Source of the DNA: Candidatus Latescibacteria bacterium 4484_7
GTDB taxonomy: Bacteria; Krumholzibacteriota; Krumholzibacteriia; Krumholzibacteriales; Krumholzibacteriaceae
Assembly: GCA_002085285.1 (NCBI GenBank)
Contig: NATK01000158.1
Location: 1-6,237 of the forward strand
Reading direction: 5' to 3'
DNA length: 6,237 bases
In this document: piece by piece, positions 1-6,178 of the stretch
How positions within the stretch are numbered: the stretch's first letter is position 1
Layout: the number at the start of each line of letters is the position of its first letter
Notes under the pieces: generated by a model
What the model saw: the letters and a program-made list of their open reading frames with translations, nothing else
Database searches by the model: none
What the model was told of the DNA's origin: nothing
Program-made: the position numbers and the translations under genes

Positions 1-1308
1 CCCCAGACGATCAAGGCGCTGAAGGAGTCTTTCAAGCTCGATGCGCGGACGACCGCTCTCCTCAACGCGGTAACGAATAACAATACCAAGGATCTCGCCT
101 TCAACAGGCTCATGTTCAACAAGTATAACGACATTTTCAATTACAAGATAAAGACCAAGGGAATCACCAATCAAAAGCAGAGCGGAAGGTGCTGGCTCTT
201 TGCGGGCCTGAACATCATGAGGCCTGCCGTGATGAAGAAGTTCAATCTCGATAAATTCGAGTTCTCGGAAAATTACCTCTTCTTCTGGGACAAGCTCGAG
301 AAGGCCAATATGTTTCTCGAGGCGATCATAGAGACGAAGAACAAGCCGTTCGACGATCGCGAGCTAAGCCTCCTCGTCGAGAACCCCGTACCAGACGGCG
401 GCTGGTGGGAATACGTGGTCGATCTTATGGACAAGTACGGTGCCGTTCCCAAATCGGCGATGCCTGAGACGAAGAACAGCAGCAACACGAGAGCGATGAA
501 CGCCCTCATCAACAAGATTGCGAGGCACGATGCGATCGTGCTGAGGGATATGGCGAAGAGGGGAAAAAGCGCCACCCAGCTTAGAAAGAAGAAGCTCGAG
601 ATGCTCAAGACGATCTACCGTGTGCTCGCCCTTCACCTCGGTGTTCCGCCTGAGCAGTTCACGTGGAGATGTGAAGACAAGGACGGCAAGATCGTCGAGG
701 GAACATACACGCCCGTTTCATTCTATAAAGAAGCAGTGGGAGTGAAGCTCTCCGATTACTTGCCGATCATCGACCATCCTATTCATCCTTATGGAAAGCA
801 TTACAGGATCAAATACAGCAGGAACATGTCGGATGTCCCCGACATAGATTTCGTCAACCTTAAGATAGACAGACTGAAAGAGTTCGCACTGAAGTCGCTT
901 CTCGCTGGAGAGCCTGTATGGTTCGCCGCCGACGTGGGCAAGGAGAACGACTACAAGGAAGGTATAATGGCAGTAGGCATCTACGATTATCAGTCGCTTT
1001 TTGGTATTGATGCAAGCCTTTCCAAGGCTGACAGGGTTCGCCTGAGAGACAGCACACCGAACCATGCTATGGTATTCATTGGCGTTGACACGCTTGGCGG
1101 CAAGCCCCTCAAGTGGCTCGTCGAGAATTCCTGGGGGACTGACAGGGGCAACAAGGGATACTGGACGATGTACGACAACTGGTTCGATGAGTACGTCTTC
1201 GCCGTGATCATAAACAAGGCATATCTGCCGGACGATGTTACGGCGCTTTTCAAAACGAAGCCGATAACGCTTCCCGCATGGGATCCGATGCGCGACATGT
1301 ACAGGTGA
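1..1308 (+). CDS. pepC: C1B-family cysteine aminopeptidase (PepC / bleomycin hydrolase type), 5' partial
   Basis: This is a papain-fold aminopeptidase of the bleomycin hydrolase family (Peptidase_C1_2), normally a cytoplasmic homohexamer that trims N-terminal residues from peptides. The frame is open from base 1, so the gene begins upstream. The ATG at 112 is internal, because the 37 codons before it read as the family's usual N-terminal helix. Of 435 visible residues, the oxyanion Gln is at 60 and the catalytic Cys at 64, in QSGRCWLFA (Cys codon 190-192). The catalytic His is at 355 in NHAMVFIGVD (codon 1063-1065) and the Asn at 376 in ENSWG (codon 1126-1128). All catalytic residues are intact. 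Full-length relatives have about 450 residues, so probably only 10-20 are missing. The C-terminus LPAWDPM matches the family's self-processing arm, but the last residues (RDMYR) are unusual. No link to the ATPase genes downstream is apparent beyond shared strand. Confidence 0.95.
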   Translation, partial: PQTIKALKESFKLDARTTALLNAVTNNNTKDLAFNRLMFNKYNDIFNYKIKTKGITNQKQSGRCWLFAGLNIMRPAVMKKFNLDKFEFSENYLFFWDKLEKANMFLEAIIETKNKPFDDRELSLLVENPVPDGGWWEYVVDLMDKYGAVPKSAMPETKNSSNTRAMNALINKIARHDAIVLRDMAKRGKSATQLRKKKLEMLKTIYRVLALHLGVPPEQFTWRCEDKDGKIVEGTYTPVSFYKEAVGVKLSDYLPIIDHPIHPYGKHYRIKYSRNMSDVPDIDFVNLKIDRLKEFALKSLLAGEPVWFAADVGKENDYKEGIMAVGIYDYQSLFGIDASLSKADRVRLRDSTPNHAMVFIGVDTLGGKPLKWLVENSWGTDRGNKGYWTMYDNWFDEYVFAVIINKAYLPDDVTALFKTKPITLPAWDPMRDMYR

Positions 1309-1410
1309 TTGAGGTGGCCTGGACGAACGCAAGGCTTGTTTGGATTGTGTGGGTTGTTCGACAAAAAGATAAGGGTATGCAACATGTGAAATCCGTGTTA
1401 TGAACGGAAG

Positions 1411-1433
1411 ATTTCGAATGGACGGTTCGAAGT
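1411..1433 (+). promoter_or_regulatory. Candidate hairpin over the ribosome site and GTG start of the first ATPase gene
   Basis: Two copies of the self-complementary hexamer TTCGAA (1413-1418 and 1426-1431) flank a 7-base loop, TGGACGG. Adding U1412-G1432 and A1411-U1433 gives an 8-bp stem that includes the first two bases of the GTG start codon. The only Shine-Dalgarno-like bases near this start, GGACGG at 1420-1425, sit mostly in the loop, six bases before GTG. The stem is AU-rich and only marginally stable. A translational control role is inference. Confidence 0.3.
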
Positions 1434-1755
1434 GAAAGAGATCGTTGAAAAGGTCATAAAGACCGAAGCCGATGTCGCCGGGAAGATAGAAGAGGCTCAC
1501 TCGGAGGCTCAACGTCTCGTCAGAGAGGCTGAGGATAACAGCCGGAAGCTCGTCGAGGAGGCGAAGAAGAATGCGCAGGCTGAGGCTCAGAAGCGCATAG
1601 AGAATGCCAAGAAAGAGGCGGAGGAGGAGAAGAGAAAACGGATCGAAGAGGAAAAGGCGAAGGAACAAAAGCTTCTCGATGCGAGGCGTAAAGACGTGGA
1701 ACGTGTAGCCGCAAAGGTGGTCGACTTCGTTCTTGGAGCGGATGAGAAGATTTAG
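1432..1755 (+). CDS. V/A-type ATPase peripheral-stalk subunit G/H (coiled coil)
   Basis: This 107-residue protein is almost entirely charged, Ala/Glu/Lys-rich helix (about residues 8-95) with no Cys, Trp or Pro. It has a short hydrophobic C-terminal stretch, AAKVVDFVLG. Length, composition and position as first gene of a V-type ATPase operon match the stalk subunit called G in Thermus, H (AhaH) in methanogens and NtpF in Enterococcus. That subunit pairs with E as a right-handed coiled coil to form the peripheral stalk that stops the catalytic head from turning. The start is GTG: going upstream in frame there is a stop at 1387-1389 and no ATG. The ATGs at 1400 and 1418 are in another frame, which ends at 1433-1435. 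The ribosome site is weak (GGACGG, 1420-1425). Long coiled coils give misleading similarity, so the assignment rests partly on context and would be weaker alone. Confidence 0.82.
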   Translation: MKEIVEKVIKTEADVAGKIEEAHSEAQRLVREAEDNSRKLVEEAKKNAQAEAQKRIENAKKEAEEEKRKRIEEEKAKEQKLLDARRKDVERVAAKVVDFVLGADEKI

Positions 1756-1788
1756 GGTATTCGGGCAGAGCCACTCGGGAAATACTCT
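1754..1788 (+). promoter_or_regulatory. Candidate hairpin between the G/H and C genes
   Basis: AGGGTATT (1754-1761) pairs with AATACTCT (1781-1788): eight pairs, one of them G-U. Inside the loop a GGC-AGA-GCC mini-stem (1764-1772) can form. The element starts within the stop codon of the upstream gene (TAG, 1753-1755) and is followed only by TT and then G, so it lacks a true terminator U-tract. It could protect a processed 3' end or attenuate transcription. This was found by eye and its folding energy was not calculated. Confidence 0.25.
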
Positions 1789-1832
1789 TTGCCATATAGG
1801 GAGGGTATCGGGAGTGTCATGGAGCTGCGAAA

Positions 1833-2894
1833 ATGTTCTTAGGCCCGGTCGGTAAATATGCACTTTTGAACTCGAAGGTAAGATCGAGGCTCAGCACCCT
1901 TCTGCCGCGTGAAACGATTCAGAGACTCGTGCGGGCAAAGGATGTAGCCGAGATATTTGCAATGCTGTCGGGGACGGTCTATGAGAAGCCCTTCTCAGAG
2001 CCGGAGGCGAAGATCGATCCGAAAATCGCCGAGCGCGGGCTCCTCGAGCGCGAAGTCGAATGGCACAGTGAACTCCTGCACGACCTCAGAGGTGCGGAGA
2101 AGGATCTGGTGAGTCTCCTGCTCGAAGGGTACGAACTCGACAACCTCAAGGCTGCTCTTCGCATAAGGGAGAGCAGGAAGAGTCAGGATGAGTTGAGGTA
2201 CCTCGTAAGAAGCACACTTCCCCATTCTCTTCCATACCAGGCGATAGCCACTGCGAAGTCTATCGAGGACGTAGCGTCACTACTCATAGGAACTCCCTAC
2301 AGCAAGCCATTCGAACGAGCCATCGAAGATTACAAAGAGCGCGGGACACTCTTTCCCATCGAGACATCGCTCGAAATGGACCTTTTTCGCAGGCTCGCCT
2401 CGCAGGTCGAGAAGCTCTCCAAGACGGACAGGGCGGTAGCACGCAAGTTGATCGGCCTCGAGATCGATCTCAAGAACATAAATTGGCTGATAAGACTGAA
2501 GTTTTATCACAACGTTCCACCGGGCGAGCTGGAGAAGTACATGATACCCGGCGGGAGCAGGATAAGGATAGAGAGGCTGAAGAAGGCTTTCGCTTCGGAT
2601 TCGCCGAGAGACACCCTGGCAGCGGTTCTCGAACGTTCCTTTGCATTTGCATCGCGGGTCCTCGAAAGCGGCGAAGAGTTGAGCAAGCTCTACATGATCG
2701 AGATGATACTGTGGGACTACCTTGTTGACAAGGCTCGAAAGACGCTCGCAGGCTTTCCGTTCACGATAGGTACCGTCCTGGCGTACTTCATACTGAAGCG
2801 AAGCGAGGTTCGCAATCTGATAACTATCATAAACGGCAAGCTCCTCGATCTGGATGCAGAGAGCATCGAGGCACAATTGAGAAGCAACTTTTAG
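1833..2894 (+). CDS. ntpC: V/A-type ATPase subunit C (AC39 / d-type central-stalk socket)
   Basis: Subunit C is the funnel-shaped protein (vATP-synt_AC39 family; eukaryotic subunit d) that sits on the proteolipid ring and receives the D/F shaft, passing torque between ring and head. The product has 353 residues, at or slightly above the usual bacterial length of about 320-350, and is mainly alpha-helical with no membrane segment. Family signatures include the N-terminal YALLNSKVRSRLSTLL, the central D212-L-K-N215 block running into WLIRLKFY, and the C-terminal K322-R-S-E325-V-R-N-L block. Start: ATG at 1833 with GGAG at 1821-1824, eight bases away. The ATG at 1819 is out of frame and stops after seven codons. 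The stop lies 12 bases before the subunit I start, so translation of the two is probably linked. In most operons I recall, C comes after E and before F. Here it comes second. Confidence 0.93.
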   Translation: MFLGPVGKYALLNSKVRSRLSTLLPRETIQRLVRAKDVAEIFAMLSGTVYEKPFSEPEAKIDPKIAERGLLEREVEWHSELLHDLRGAEKDLVSLLLEGYELDNLKAALRIRESRKSQDELRYLVRSTLPHSLPYQAIATAKSIEDVASLLIGTPYSKPFERAIEDYKERGTLFPIETSLEMDLFRRLASQVEKLSKTDRAVARKLIGLEIDLKNINWLIRLKFYHNVPPGELEKYMIPGGSRIRIERLKKAFASDSPRDTLAAVLERSFAFASRVLESGEELSKLYMIEMILWDYLVDKARKTLAGFPFTIGTVLAYFILKRSEVRNLITIINGKLLDLDAESIEAQLRSNF

Positions 2895-2906
2895 GCGGAG
2901 AAGATC

Positions 2907-4683
2907 ATGTTTACCCCTGAACGGATGCATCAGATAAACGTCCTCGTTTTCGAAAGTGAACTCGACGAGGTGACAAAGGCGATCGTACGCCTCGGCATCC
3001 TTCACCTCATACAGCTCGACGAGAATGAACCGTGGGCGGAAAACCTCAGAAACTACGATGCCGGAAGCCTTCAGGGCAGGATCGAAAGCCTGAGAGACAG
3101 AGTTTCGAAGCGATGTACTGAAAAATCCCTATTCATTTATCAATGTTTACTATGGTCAGATCGAATCGGACAACTACGACTTCCTCGTAGACGAGCTTGC
3201 GGATATGGCGGCGGTGGTCCTGAAGCTCTCTTCGCAGGACAAACGAAAAACAAGGGTTCTCGTGATCGGTCTCAAGAAGGACCGCCTGAAGCTTAAGAAG
3301 ATCCTCAGGGAAGCGGCATTCGAGGAGATCGAAATCTCAGAAGACGTGATAGAGGAAACGAGCGGTGCGAATGAGCAGCTCGACGAGAGGATCGCTGAAC
3401 TAAAGGAACAGATTGCGGACATCGACGCAAAGATAAGAGAGATCGCAGCAGAAAATGCTCCTATACTGATCGACTATTACAGGACCCTCATGGTTGCCCA
3501 CCTCCTCATCAAAGTTAAGCGTTATCTCAAACGCACGAAGAAAACGTACGTCTTTTCAGGGTGGATCCCGGCGAAGAAGAGGCGTATGGTCGAGAGAGAG
3601 ATACTCCGTGCTGCTCACGGTAGGGCGATAATAGAGGTTATTTCACCGGAGGAGATAGCGGGTGTCAAGGAGGGCAAGGTCAAAGTCCCCGTGCTTCTCC
3701 GTCACCCGAGTTTTTTCAGGCCGTTTGAGATGCTCATTTCGAGCTACGGGTTGCCCGATTATACTTTCATAGATCCAACGATATTCGTCGCGGTAAGCTT
3801 TCTTGTGATGTTCGGGATGATGTTCGGAGACATAGGACACGGAGCGGTGCTCGCACTCCTCGGTTGGTATATCGGATTCAAGGCTGATAAGTTGAGTGAG
3901 CCGGTCCGCCTCATGGGGAGACTCGTTCTTTACAGCGGAGCCGCTTCGATCGTTTTCGGCACTCTTTTCGGCAGCGTCTTCGGTCTCGAGGATCTGATTC
4001 CCCATATCTGGCTCAAGCCGATGAACAACATAATGTATTTCTTCAAGGTGGCGGTTTATATCGGAATAACGATGATATCGCTCGGGATTGTCTTCAATAT
4101 CATAAACGCGATAAGGGCGAGAGACATCAAGACGGGACTCTTCGACCACGCCGGCGTGATAACGGCAGTTGTCTACTGGGGTGGCATCGGCGCCGTTTCG
4201 CTCTTTCTCTCGAACAAACCCGTGCCCGTCGAATTGATCGTCTACGCGATACTCATTCCATTGATAATCATCTTTCTAAAAGAGCCTATCTTGGCTATTA
4301 TTTCCGGGAAGAGGCCCTTTTTTAAGGAAGGTATAGGAACGTACGTCATGGAAGAGGCCATAGAGATAATGGAGATAGTGATGGGATATCTCGCCAACAC
4401 GATTTCATTCATTCGTGTCGCTGCGTTCTCTCTGGCGCACGTCGGGCTGTTCATGGCTGTTTTCAGCCTCGTCGATATGGTGAAAGGGGCGAGGGGCGGG
4501 TTGCTCTATTCCGCCCTGATATTGATTCTGGGCAATGTGGGCATTATCGCGCTCGAGGGTCTCGTCGTGACGATTCAGGCGATTCGTCTCGAGTACTACG
4601 AATTCTTCAGCAAGTTCTTTTTAGGTGGAGGAGTAGCGTACAAACCAATCGGTCTGGGGGAGAGCCCCGATCGAGAGAAGTGA
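2907..4683 (+). CDS. ntpI: V/A-type ATPase membrane subunit I (a-subunit), frameshifted as read
   Basis: Subunit I carries the two proton half-channels next to the K ring and anchors the peripheral stalks through its cytoplasmic arm. The gene is split between two frames. From 2907 the frame reads the N-terminal arm for about 71 codons, then loses similarity and stops at 3296. The rest is in the +1 frame from about 3121 to 4683. Removing one A from the A5 run at 3121-3125 gives a continuous 591-residue protein, near the family's usual 600-660. Residues 1-280 are the cytoplasmic arm with a coiled-coil hairpin (about 135-165). The membrane half follows DPTIF (D289) and FGMMFGD (D308) and has seven or eight hydrophobic segments. 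The essential channel arginines are R503 in SFIRVAAFSLAH (codon 4414-4416) and R560 in QAIRLEYYEFFSKFF (4585-4587), equivalent to yeast Vph1 R735 and R799. Start: ATG with GGAG at 2897-2900, six bases away. The internal ATG at 3205 has no ribosome site and would drop the first third of the arm. Confidence 0.93.
3112..3128 (+). other. Frameshift point in the subunit I gene (one extra base in an A5 run)
   Basis: Before this point the coding frame is set by 2907 (reading ...VSKRCTE). After it the frame is one base later (reading NPYSFINVYYGQ...). The later frame cannot extend back past TGA at 3091-3093, and the earlier frame diverges into Arg/Gly-rich nonsense after about 3123. The switch therefore lies within about 30 bases, and the only homopolymer there is A5 at 3121-3125. 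Deleting one A restores CTENPYSF. An assembly or sequencing indel is the simplest cause. A real mutation or a recoding event is possible but less likely. Confidence 0.85.
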
Positions 4684-4698
4684 AAGGAGTAGCGGAGT

Positions 4699-5109
4699 AT
4701 GTCGAATGGTTCGCACGAAGTGAAAAGGGCGAGAAGATTGATCAAGGTTTCCACGATGGCCCTCTTCTCTGTGATCGCTGTTGTGCTTCTTGTTACGATA
4801 ATAAGCACGGCGGTCGAGGTTCATGGACGACAGCCGGCTCCCTCCGGTGAGGTGACGGGGCAGGCCGTCAAGGAGTACACTCCCGAGCAGGCTAAGGTGC
4901 TCGGTTGGGGGTTCCTGGCGGCGGCCTTTTCGGCTGGTCTCGGCTGTGTGGGCGCTGGCATCGCGGTGGGTTATGTAGGAGCGGCGGCTCTCGGCGTGAT
5001 AGGTGAAAGACCCGAGCTCACGGCGAAGGCGCTCATCTATGTAGGCCTTGCCGAAGGAATCGCCATCTATGGTCTCATTATCGCTATCATGGTTCTTATG
5101 AGACTGTAG
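4699..5109 (+). CDS. ntpK: V/A-type ATPase proteolipid subunit K (c-ring)
   Basis: This is the c-ring subunit (ATP-synt_C family), whose buried carboxylate carries one ion per subunit past subunit I as the ring turns. The 136 residues comprise a basic N-terminus, a first hydrophobic segment (about 21-40), a hydrophilic linker (41-66), and one helical hairpin. The hairpin has a Gly/Ala-rich TM at about 67-98, the polar turn GERPE (102-106), and a TM at about 110-134 with the ion-binding E119 in GLAEGIAIYG (codon 5053-5055). It is thus a one-carboxylate, single-hairpin proteolipid like Thermus L, not the two-hairpin, 156-residue Enterococcus NtpK. The first segment may be a cleaved leader, as in Thermus, or a third membrane helix. 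At the TM1 position where Na+-binding rings have Gln, I read V90, suggesting H+ coupling. Start: ATG with a strong AAAGGAG (4683-4689), nine bases away and overlapping the stop of subunit I. This fits the high copy number needed. Confidence 0.93.
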   Translation: MSNGSHEVKRARRLIKVSTMALFSVIAVVLLVTIISTAVEVHGRQPAPSGEVTGQAVKEYTPEQAKVLGWGFLAAAFSAGLGCVGAGIAVGYVGAAALGVIGERPELTAKALIYVGLAEGIAIYGLIIAIMVLMRL

Positions 5110-5110
5110 T

Positions 5111-5145
5111 TTTGCAGACGTATTTAAGGCGTATTTGCAAGTTTA
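5111..5145 (+). terminator. Candidate attenuator hairpin after the proteolipid gene
   Basis: TTTGCAGA (5111-5118) pairs with TTTGCAAG (5134-5141): eight pairs, two of them G-U, closing a 15-base loop, followed by TTTA then TTA. It lies directly behind the stop of subunit K. The stem is weak for an intrinsic terminator, so partial termination or a stabilised mRNA 3' end is more plausible than a full stop. Genes F and E continue 68 bases later with no obvious new promoter. Function is inferred from position only. Confidence 0.3.
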
Positions 5146-5177
5146 TTACAGTTGTCGGCGGACGAGAGGTTTGTTAG

Positions 5178-5483
5178 ATGAAGTTTTTTGCCATAGGTGA
5201 TGAAACGATGGTGGCCGGGTTCAACCTCGTCGGGGTTGATGGTATCGTTGTCGAGGGTGCAGATGATGCACTCGAAGCCCTCGACAAGGCTCTGAATTCG
5301 AAGGACGTGGGGATCGTGATCGTTAGTGAGAGAATCGCCTCGCAGATTCAGGAACGGATTGAGGAGTACACGTTTACACACACGTTTCCCCTTATCATCG
5401 AGGTTCCGGACCGAACGGGGCCTGTGGAGGGGAGGGCCTCTATAAGAGACCTTGTTCGTTCCGCTGTTGGTTTCAATGTATAG
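5178..5483 (+). CDS. V/A-type ATPase subunit F (central rotor stalk)
   Basis: Subunit F (ATP-synt_F family; NtpG in Enterococcus naming) is a small Rossmann-like protein that binds subunit D in the central shaft and helps regulate ATP hydrolysis. The product has 101 residues, typical for the family. Motifs follow the family order: an N-terminal beta strand and glycine turn KFFAIGDETMVAGFNLVG (2-19), the strand-helix VGIVIVSERIA (44-54), PLIIEVPDRTGP (71-82), and the C-terminal helix IRDLVRSAVG (89-98) that contacts D. Start: ATG with GAGAGG at 5164-5169, eight bases away. It is separated from K by 68 bases, the largest gap but one inside the operon, and from E by 35 bases. Placement before E, instead of just before A, is unusual compared with the operons I recall. 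Confidence 0.93.
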   Translation: MKFFAIGDETMVAGFNLVGVDGIVVEGADDALEALDKALNSKDVGIVIVSERIASQIQERIEEYTFTHTFPLIIEVPDRTGPVEGRASIRDLVRSAVGFNV

Positions 5484-5505
5484 AAATAATCAGAGGTGCA
5501 TAATC

Positions 5506-5521
5506 GGGAGCATGAACATTG
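5506..5521 (+). promoter_or_regulatory. Ribosome site that selects the TTG start of subunit E
   Basis: GGGAG at 5506-5510 lies eight bases before TTG at 5519-5521, which is ideal spacing. An ATG at 5512 is only one base from the ribosome site, is in another frame, and ends after five codons (TGA at 5527-5529). The E frame has no ATG until well inside the conserved coiled coil, so TTG is the supported start. Confidence 0.7.
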
Positions 5522-6178
5522 ACAAATGAAGATTCGGTAAATGAGATATGCAGGCAGATCATAGCAGACGGAGAACATGAGGTTTCCTCCATTCTCGAAA
5601 AGGCTCGGAGGACGGCCGACGACATTACCTCGAAGGCAGAGGAGGAGGGGAAGAAGGCTGCAGAGAAGATATTGAAGGAAGCCGATTCCCGTGTAGAGGC
5701 GATTAAGAGGAGGGCGGTGTCGAGCGTAGAGCTCGAGGTGAAGCGCGAGAGACTCAAGGTGCGGGAGTCGCTTTTCGATATGGTGATGGAGAAGGTGAAC
5801 GAATTGCTCTCCTCTGCAAGGGGAAGGTCGGAATATGCCGATATCCTCGCCGGGCTTGCAGTCGAGGCGATCGTAGCCCTTGGGAGTGCGAATGTAACTA
5901 TCTTCGCAGACAGCCGGGACGTGCAGCTCGTAGAGTCGAAGGTCGTGCCAAAGGTGAAGGATATGCTCGCTGGACTCGGCAAGGAGATAGAATCGGTCGA
6001 TGTCAAGCCGCTCGACAAGCCTTCGATCGGAGGAGTAGTCGTAGGTGTCAGAGAGGGAAACGTCATCTACGACAACACATTCGAATCGAGGCTCTACCGG
6101 ATGCAGAGTGACATCAGGACGATTGTTTACAACGAGCTCTTTAGAGAAATGGAGGCCGGTCGGTCAGCGTCGAAATAG
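5519..6178 (+). CDS. ntpE: V/A-type ATPase peripheral-stalk subunit E
   Basis: Subunit E (vATP-synt_E family) pairs with the G/H subunit encoded at the operon's start to form the peripheral stalk joining the catalytic head to subunit I. Its globular end grips the top of subunit B. The product has 219 residues against about 190-210 usual. Residues 10-75 are an Ala/Glu/Lys-rich coiled coil, then a helix containing RERLKVRESLFDMVMEKV. The globular alpha/beta domain runs from about 100 to 210, with the family's IGGVVVG strand (170-176), a short turn with D185-N-T, and the following ESRL...R block. Start: TTG at 5519, the only reasonable choice in this frame. The stop TAG (6176-6178) is 59 bases from the window edge. 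A, B and D should follow but are not visible. Confidence 0.92.
   Translation: MTNEDSVNEICRQIIADGEHEVSSILEKARRTADDITSKAEEEGKKAAEKILKEADSRVEAIKRRAVSSVELEVKRERLKVRESLFDMVMEKVNELLSSARGRSEYADILAGLAVEAIVALGSANVTIFADSRDVQLVESKVVPKVKDMLAGLGKEIESVDVKPLDKPSIGGVVVGVREGNVIYDNTFESRLYRMQSDIRTIVYNELFREMEAGRSASK

Noticed and set aside
1336..1382. Possible sigma-70 promoter for the operon (TTGTTC at 1354 with TATGCA at 1376).
   Set aside because: The -10 match is poor and several equally weak pairs can be drawn. It is not supportable as a feature.
1309..1431. Intrinsic terminator for the peptidase gene.
   Set aside because: I found no GC-rich stem followed by a T run. Read-through into the ATPase operon cannot be excluded.
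1400..1435. Eleven-codon upstream frame (ATG 1400 to TGA 1433) overlapping the G/H start, as a leader peptide.
   Set aside because: No ribosome site and no regulatory amino-acid run. The overlap alone is not enough.
718..1863. A 381-codon open frame on the minus strand across the peptidase 3' end, the gap and the G/H gene.
   Set aside because: It lies opposite two convincing + strand genes, is rich in Leu/Arg/Ser as expected of antisense, and shows no family motif. It is open because the coding strand rarely uses the codons that give antisense stops.
2483..2728. An 81-codon + strand frame within subunit C.
   Set aside because: It sits in the wrong frame inside a continuous conserved gene and has Arg/Gly-rich nonsense composition.
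5119..5136. Direct repeat CGTATTT, two copies behind the K gene.
   Set aside because: Only seven bases in two copies in an AT-rich gap, compatible with chance.
5473..6066. A 197-codon minus-strand frame opposite subunit E, and similar ones at 2280-3005 and 3643-4149.
   Set aside because: Ser/Thr- or Arg/His-rich antisense shadows of real genes, with no motif and no ribosome site that stands out.
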